Positions 36,601 through 45,600 of a stretch of 64,000 nucleotides of DNA are shown piece by piece. Each line of letters begins with the position of its first letter. The first letter of the stretch is position 1. Source of the DNA: Siphonodentalium dalli (Eukaryota; Mollusca; Scaphopoda; Gadilida; Siphonodentaliidae). The position numbers and the translations under genes were made by a program. The stretch spans positions 213,423,982-213,487,981 of the forward strand of contig CP136063.1 in assembly GCA_032622095.1 (NCBI GenBank). The letters are read 5' to 3'. The notes beneath the pieces are model-generated. The model searched no databases, had not been told where the DNA came from, and saw only the letters and a list, made by a program, of their open reading frames with translations.

Positions 36601-39600
36601 GAAATAACATTTATCAAATTATGATAATTTCCTCAAGAAGATACTATTATATAGTATAGCATAATTATTATATGAATGTGATATTATTCACAAAACACGC
36701 TTTGTGTCAGAGAAAATGCAAGTCGAGCAAAAAGAGCAGTGAATTGTTTATAAGCAGAGTCACGATAATGCATCATTTCCTTATATTTGGATTTGTGTTT
36801 GGTGCATCTACAACTTACAACTCACAATACTATCATAGTAAATTCCTTATTTGGTCTGTATTACCATATTTTAGTTAAGAGAGAATCCTAACTGGATAAG
36901 GGGGTGAGCTCGGAAAATAATTCAGGCACGTATGCTGATTTTTACTTTTCGACCCTAGTTGGGACTCACTCATCCCCACATCCAAATGGTTTTTCTGTTT
37001 TCGGCAGTTTTTTCGACCATATTTGGACACCCAACCCCCATTTTATCACTAAATATGAATTTCTGTGCATTCATGGATGTTAACATAACATGTAAATAGG
37101 AATGTGTCATTTTGGGGTCATTTGGCTAAAAAAACATGGCTGCCAGTGGCCATCTTGGATTTCAAAATTTGCAACAAAATACAACACGATAACTGCCTGA
37201 AGCCAGTTTAGCAGTTAGAATTACATTATTTCTCTTATTCTAAGGTGTTTTAAAGGTACTCAATCCGATCAGACGCTCCTAAATTACTATTTCTTTGGCT
37301 TCGGGGTTAAAATATATTTGAATCGTGTCAAGGAACCTACCTGTCAAAGCTCAGCGTGATCAGATATAGATTTTTCAAGTTAGTTATTTAAATTCTTTCT
37401 GGGCCAGAAACTAGAGTTTAAACAGAAAAAATTGAGTGGTAAATTATTACCGCTCGAGTTTTCTGTTTAAACCAATTAATAACCCTGAAGCCAAAGAAAT
37501 AGTAATTTAGGAGCGTCTGATCGGATTGAGTACCTTTAAGCCAAACTCATTGCAAAAACAGTAAAAAAACATGCATAAAAACAAAAATTTGAGTTGTGGA
37601 AATTTGTTTTTGGTCCTGTCGACCACACATCCACCCCGGCATACGTGCCCATACATGCTTGTGAAAAATCATTGTAAATGTGTTAAATATTGATGAATGC
37701 GCAGTTCCCAAATTGCAAACTAGAATCAAGCATGATGTGGTCATTTTTCCAAGAATTCTTTGAGTGCCCTGTACGGTAGGCCTATGTATGTATTTAGGGG
37801 CTTGTTACATGAGCGGGACAACTCGGTTAGCCGGGACAACCCGGTCTGCCGGGTGCCTAGGTCCTCTGTGCTGACTGACTAAAATAATGGTGTGCTAGCT
37901 GTTACATGAGCCGCGTCAACTCGTCAAACCGAGTTCGCTGGGACAACTCGGTTAGCTAGCTGGGACAACTCGGTTAGCTAGTTGGGACAACTCGGTTGAC
38001 GTTGACTACCGTGTTGTCCCAGCTAACCGAGTTGTCTCAGCTCACATAACAGCATGATTGATTTGTCCCCGCAGACTGTGTTGTCTCGGCTAAGTGTACC
38101 TTCAGACGACCACGATACACATCGTAAGTGGAGGGATCAGGCCCGACAAGATCGTGGATAGTTTGTTCAGACGATTGCGATATCACGTGCATTATTCTAT
38201 CGTAGGTTGTTCTAAAGCATTTCCAGCTACGATTTTTACATACACACGACTGTGATTACGTCGCAAGTGGATGTAACCAAGGATACGCCACGATATCGTA
38301 TCTAAAATCAAACACTGTCTGATATTATTTTTTGTTCTACGATTTAGACGTGAGCATGCGCACTCCATCTTCCTGTTACTTCCTACGACGAAAATCCTTC
38401 CACTTACGATTGAATCATGGTCGTCTGAAGGTTCACTAACCGAGATGTCCCGGCTCATGTAACATAACAAGCCCACGCGAGGAAATTCTTAATTTATTTT
38501 ATAAGTCAACAAGACAGGTAAAAAAATTCCTATCATGACTTCATTGTGTTAACAGTAGACACTGATAGAACCACATGAATAGTGGTCATTATATCAATGT
38601 GAAGACAAATATTTTGAGAATATATGTCTGCCGAAGGATCATGAGGGAAACTAAAAGCTGCCTCGAGGTAATTTATTTTTTTAGGAAAATTATACGGGTA
38701 ATCAGTTTGTATGCCGTAATTTTCTGCCTATATGACCTTACCTGTTTGGGTCCGTGGGCAGCAAGTAGACACAAGTGAGGCTCAGTGGTCGTGCAGCATG
38801 TGCTAATTTCATAATTTTCAATAATTCGAAGATACGAATACATGAAAATAATTTTTTGATTTGTAATTTGTGCATGATTAAAATAGGTCGTAAATATCGG
38901 GTCCATTTATTAAACGACGTATAGTCATGTCCATATAAATAAAACATCATACAACTGTTGTTAGCATTAAGTTTTTATATTTAAAACAATAATTATTCAG
39001 TGGGTGCGGGTGGGAAAAGTAACCCCTTAGCCTTAGTAAGCTCATCACATTTTTATGTCTATGTTGTGACATAATTATCTTCATTTTGATTATATGATTA
39101 ATTAATGAAATATTATAAAATTAAAACAGGTCTGGGTGATCCATTTGTCAATTTTGTGCTTAAGAATAAATGATAATGATTTTTGCTCATTTGTAAATAA
39201 TTTGCGCTTAAGCGTAAATAAATTGTGCTTAAGAGTAAATAATTTGCACTTTTGCGCAAATAATGAATAAATGTGAAAATGCTTTCCTTCTCTTACAATT
39301 TAGTTAGACCGGTGTCAGAGAAGGTACTGACAGGAAGACTTTATTTTAGACCAATTGGTCTAGACGTTTCAGACCGATCGGGCAAATAAAGAACATTCGA
39401 TGGTTCACCAATATGGGATGCGATTTTAACATTTGTACCTTATTTGCGCTTGAGCATAAATATGATCCATAATTTTTTGATTCTAAAGTTTAAGTAATTT
39501 GCGCATGGCCTCCTATACACCTATTCACCTAGACCTGATAAATTCCCATGAATCATGATAATTTTCAAACGGAATGACAACTTTTTATCAAATAAACTGC

Positions 39601-42600
39601 CAAATGTCTTTTTCAACTTTAAGATTTTTTTTTATGAAAATTTTATGTCTTATCTATTGGCAAATTGTCAACATTCAATCTGTTTAGACTGATTGCCCAA
39701 CACATTTAGACAGATCGGTCTAAATAAAGATTGATTTGTGGTTCACCCATATTGGTATGGGAGGCCAAATTCATATTTAATAGCTACTTGTGCTTAAGGG
39801 TTCAAAATAGATTTAATATTGAGAGAATCCAATTAGTCATAAAGCACTGAAAATTGAAAAATACACTTAAGCGCACTGCCATTACGCTTAAGCATAACAT
39901 ATTTTTATAGCCTTATTACCTTACATATAATGATATAATCTAAGCTCGATATTTGTCAAAATTTACTAGCATCAGGAATTGGCTGCATCCATTTCAGCTT
40001 CAGGGGAGTTTTCACATATGGAATATGAATTACGCTTAAGCGTATTGACATTACGCTTAAGCATAACGACATTACGCTTAAGCGTAATGGCTTTACGCTT
40101 AAGTTTAATAGATGATGCTTTGAATAACATAATGGAAATCTGAATTACGCTCATGTGTAATGTCTTAATGCATTACAATTAAGCGTAATTGGCTATTAAA
40201 TGTGAATTTGAACTCCCATACAATATGGGACATGGTTTTAATATTTACTTCTTATTTGCACTTAAGCATAAATATGAAAATTATGATCTTTTCGTGCTTA
40301 AGCGTAAATGATTTGCATTTGAGCAAAATAATTTGCATTTACGCGTAAGTGATTTAAGCTTAAGCGCAAATAAGGAATAAATGTAAAAGTACATGCCATT
40401 CCATAAACATGACCTAAAGTTCTAAACCTGATAAATTACTGTGAACATGACCAATTTGAAACAGCATGACAAATTTTTATCAAATTTACTGAGAAATTTA
40501 TTTTTCAACTTGAAGTCTTTTTGATGAAAATTTGTTATCTCTTATCCATTGACAAAGGCATAATCTTATTTGTTGAGTTTGAAATGTTCTGTCACTTCTC
40601 TATCGTGTTGGTGCCCATATATGAGCTTTTGTGCTGATACAAAATATGTGTGAAGATTTCGTGTAAAGTTGAAGTCGAAACCGAAAGCATCCTATAATTA
40701 AAAGTTTGTAGATACATACATGTCAAGATTCCCGAAGATTAGATTGTCCGGCCATCAGGAAACATATCTGTGATCACCCATTGAACCAGTCTAAGTTATT
40801 TGCTGTGATTTTAACACTAGAATGTGTTTCAGTCGCTTCGAAATAAAATGGCGACCTCCAATCTGGCCGTGTGCTCCACGGAAACAGTAACGATAACTCT
40901 GGAAGACTATCGGTCAAAACCAATATATGGTATTGAACATGTCCTCAAAACCAAGGGATTCAGATTTGGTTTTGATCAAAACCAAGGGAATCAGATTTGG
41001 TATTGATCAATACCAATAAAAACCGAATTTATTGTCAGTGCAGGAAGACTGGATCCGCAGCACTCAACTTCCGTCAATGGTTTGTAGCAAAGGATGGGGT
41101 GTACAAAACGAAAGATATAACCCCCACGGTACTTGATAACTATCTTTCAACTGTCCTTTCGATGCGAAAATCGGATGTCTATGAATATACGAACCGGACA
41201 CACTCATATAGTATCACGGTTAAATACCACGATATCTGAAGAATTATGAGTATGACATCGTCTCTGATAAGGAACTTAAATCTTCAAACGTCATCTTCGA
41301 TTCGAAGCACAAGGAACTGAACCAGAAGAGCCTGGCGCGCAAAACCAAATGAATCACTAACCGAGCGCGAGGAACACACCATGTAGTAGATAGTCCTTGC
41401 CAGCTACAAAGCATAATGTGGATGCCTAACACAGAGATGTTTTGATTGCGTCGTTGGTGTGAAAACCGGAAGCAGTGGTGTGGCAACCGTACACTGAAAA
41501 GTGATGAAAATGGGACACACTATTTAGAATTCACGGAAAGAGAACATGAGCCATGCACTGGCGATCAGAGAGCGGGGAGAGCTTTCCGATGAATGGCAAC
41601 AAGCCATTCGGTCGAATCAGTTTCAGCTCATCGATGAACCAGAACATTTTGAATTAAAAAGCCATCGACAAATACTAAAAATCCATTTAATCTCGCGATC
41701 ATTCACATGCTACGTCCGGAGTCAGTATGTTGATATCAATACCAAGCATTTTGTGGGAATTCTTTTCGGGCAGTTATGCCAACTGTGGCGGACAAAGTTG
41801 AACTGCCTGAACGGAAAACAAATCAGAGTGTTAGAAAGGTTGCACATACCAGATTATTGAATGCATGCACCACCACAATACGAGAGATATGTTCAAATTG
41901 GGTGGGTTTACCAACAAAACAAAACACCCAAATTTGTTTTTGTGTAGGTCGATAGAGTTCGACAGCAAATATTTTTTTTAAAACCCACATGAAACACATT
42001 TTTCATTGCATATTTTAGTTTTTCGCAGCCATTTGCAGAACTACTTTTAACATGTGAAGGACCAAAGCAACATAACACAACACAACGTTTCAATAATCTG
42101 GCAGATATAAACAATACTGATTCACCTTTCAGACATGTTTTATGGTGATGTTTCCTAAAACAATATTGTGCAACATGCTGTAAAACTAAAATATGCAATG
42201 AAAAATGTTGAATTTATCTTTACGCAGATAGTTATGATTTCCGATGGTAGTCTGAATGAATACCATGTAGTTGGGTTCATAGTCGAGGTAATGCAGTGTG
42301 TTGTGTGCAAATATTTTCTGTCAAACTCTCTATCGACATACATAAAACAATCTTCTTTTTTTAAACCACTGTTTTACATAGTTGCAACATATCTCTCATA
42401 TTGTGAGGATATAGAGTTGTTATATTAATAGAACATACATTGGCTATAAGGGATAATGATTGTTTCCTTCAAATTGATAGTTTGAAATTGAGATTATATG
42501 AAAATTCACGAATGGAGCGTCTTATTAACTGATCACCGAAATTTGCACAGCATTTACAATTGTGATGTGGCATCTAATCAAATGCAGCAAACCATGAGTG

Positions 42601-45600
42601 AAATCCGTAGAACAAGTGTAGCTATACCTCTGATGTCAAGCGATCGTGTAGTGGTTCATATTCCACGTCAGGGGTTAACAAGTGCAAATCCTGCTCAAAG
42701 TATTCCATTCCATGAAATTCGTTTCAACTAGCACGTGGACACACTAAATAAACTTGCGATCCGAGGAATATTCGACGGTGACACCATTAAGCACTGATAT
42801 ATTTCAGTCAACCACTATTATGGACGCCCACTTTCATAAGATGCCGAATTCGTGTCATACATGTAGACATCGAGTCTGATTGAAAATGTTGCCATTTCGA
42901 ACGTTGGAATTGTTACCGCTAATTCACAAACAGCGTTGTTTGTATTAGTGCGCATATCTATAGGTGATCCCACCCAAAAACAAAGTAAACAAAAATAGTT
43001 CCTTGTTTATTTTTGTTAGTAGTGGCCTCATTGGGGTTTCATTGCATACTTGATGACATAGAATGTGCTTTTTAAAATAAAGAAAGTGCCATACAATAAA
43101 CCTGATATCGATGCAGTCCACACATGTTACATATCACGGTGGCCCATGGTACCAGTTCAACTTACCCCACCCAATCGTCCAACCTCAAACAAATTATTCC
43201 GCTGTTGATGAAGGTGGAAACCGTTGTTCTAGTTGTATCTTGTTTTTAATGTTCTTAATTATTTTGGATAGTTTATCCTGGCCGCATTGTTATTTATCAT
43301 TGGGGGACACATGTTTCCAGTGATAAAAATAAAAAAAACTGTAACTAAACTAAAATTCATGTGTGCCATTTGCTAATGGGTCAAAATATATTAGTTCGAG
43401 CCAATCCACCGTCACTTACAATCCATTTTGTTTGCCATTTCTGTTGCACACCTATACACTGTGGCTCTTCAACAATGTGTGTATTATTAGGGAACGGCGC
43501 GATTTTATGTGCTAGCATATTGTTGCCAATCAAATATGTTTAAACTAACTTACGTGTTGTTTAGCAGCCCCGTACACATGACACCTGGGATGCCAATAGC
43601 ATTAATGATGATCAGATTGACAAATATATCCCCAGATAGGGCAACCACTCCAAAGCTGATTCCATACAGAGCGAACCCCATCGAAAACCTGAAATTAATT
43701 GGTAACAATATGATAACTAGACAATTTGATCTTCCTCACTTGGGACTTTAATGGGGTTGAGTTAATGTTAACATCGCCATACAAATGTAAGTTCCTCACA
43801 ACTTAAACTCAAAATATTTGAAGTCACCGAACTTCATTCAGAGTAACTCTACGTACTGTTTCCATTCAAAGGGAGACAGTGGAGGAGACAAATATGTGAA
43901 CCATCTTTTAAGCGAAAAATATTGCTCCAATCTAAATTAAATTTAACTTGACTCGAATCCATATGAAAATAGCATAACACTTAACCCCGATGTTGTTATC
44001 TTGTTCACTGGTTTACTAATTCCACTAAATGCATTTTAGTATTAAAGGCACGTGAGGCCTTAGTTGTCGAAAATATTCATATTTGTCACAATCACCGTAA
44101 ACAGAAAAACATTAAAATGCTTACAGTTTCGTTCATATATACCATGACCATCGCGTAAACAGCATGTTATCGTAAAGATTTACTATATTTTACCCAAGCA
44201 AGAGCCTGATTGTGTTACAGAAGACAGCACAATGTTGCTTGCTAATCGCACACAAATGGCATAAACGCTCTTTATTAGTTCCGTATCAGGAATTCACCAA
44301 CAAAGAACGCTCTTTATGTTTACCATCATAATATAAACAAACACCAGAAAAGTAACTTTTTATGCTTTTGTTTACATAACAATGGTCAAATATATGACAA
44401 TAACATACTGTTTATGCGATATTTCTTATTTGTATACGGACAAAGTCTGTCTACATTTTGTTGTTCTTTCTGTTTGTGGCGGTTTTTGACGGGTGGAAAT
44501 ATTTTCACAGGATACCCACCGCCAAGGCCAACCGTACCTTTAACTTATTTCTGCCTTGAAAATTGCACAACGATTATCTTGTCAAACACAAAAATCCAAT
44601 GCGCAGCTAGTTGAGCTTTTCAATGGTTCCATCGAGTTTTATTTGTTGGTCTGTTTGAGGAATATTTAGTTTGATTGCGCGGTGTGATCTTCACACAATC
44701 GTACGTAGTACGCCACCGATACAATACGAATCATTTCATGCAAACTCACCACGTAAAACCAATTATAATCGAATTTCGAGCTGTTTCCCAGTTGTTCCAT
44801 AAATCCATATATGTATAATTCTTGTCTGTAGATTCCCTTCTTTTTGACTCCATCGCCGATAGTTTCTCCAGTATAGCTAAATTTGGACATGGTTTTCCAT
44901 TGCTTCTCGCCATAGCCTTGACAACTTGCTCAGCTTCTGAGACTTTGCCATGCACGAGCAACCATCGCATACTTTCTGGGACGAACCTTCAAAATAACAT
45001 CGATGTTTAAAATGGCAATCCTTGTTTTCCGCAGCGGAAAATTGCGCCATTGCTTGGTGCTTTATAAACAAAATATAATATGCTATATTGAACTTCCTTT
45101 TCATGAGCTTTGTGCTTCCCACGAAATGATACCGTGTCGAATCTTTTTTTCTGATAAAACAAATATGTGAAAATAGAAACAAACACGGGAAGAATATACA
45201 TTGAGATTCATTGAAAAGTTAAACACACCACTGTACTTTTCGGAAGCCTGCTTCCGAAATGATATTGATATCCGATCTTGCGTTTAATCATGCGCTCAGT
45301 GCAATAATTTCATGAACAAACCTCCAGAATAATAGAACATGCCAGTGTAATGAAGATTCAGTTACGAAAGGTTTACTCACTTGTAGGATATGTATAGATA
45401 ATAAGTTCAATTAACATCGCATGTTTATATAACAACTTATTATATCTCAACATTAATCATATGAATTACTCGTCAATGCGTTTTACTAGAGGAATGGTTA
45501 ACCCATTGACACTTACCACCACCCCACGAGGAAAGGAGCAGTTATCCCGGCCGTAGCAAGGCTGACGTATCTCCAATCCTTTAAAACATACACGATGAGG

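Noticed and set aside
44414-44614. Peptide starting MRYFLFVYGQSL shared by several loci
   Set aside because: It recurs only because the 494-bp MITE is repeated (also at 26301 and 56518). The frame ends just after the element, so it is not a gene.
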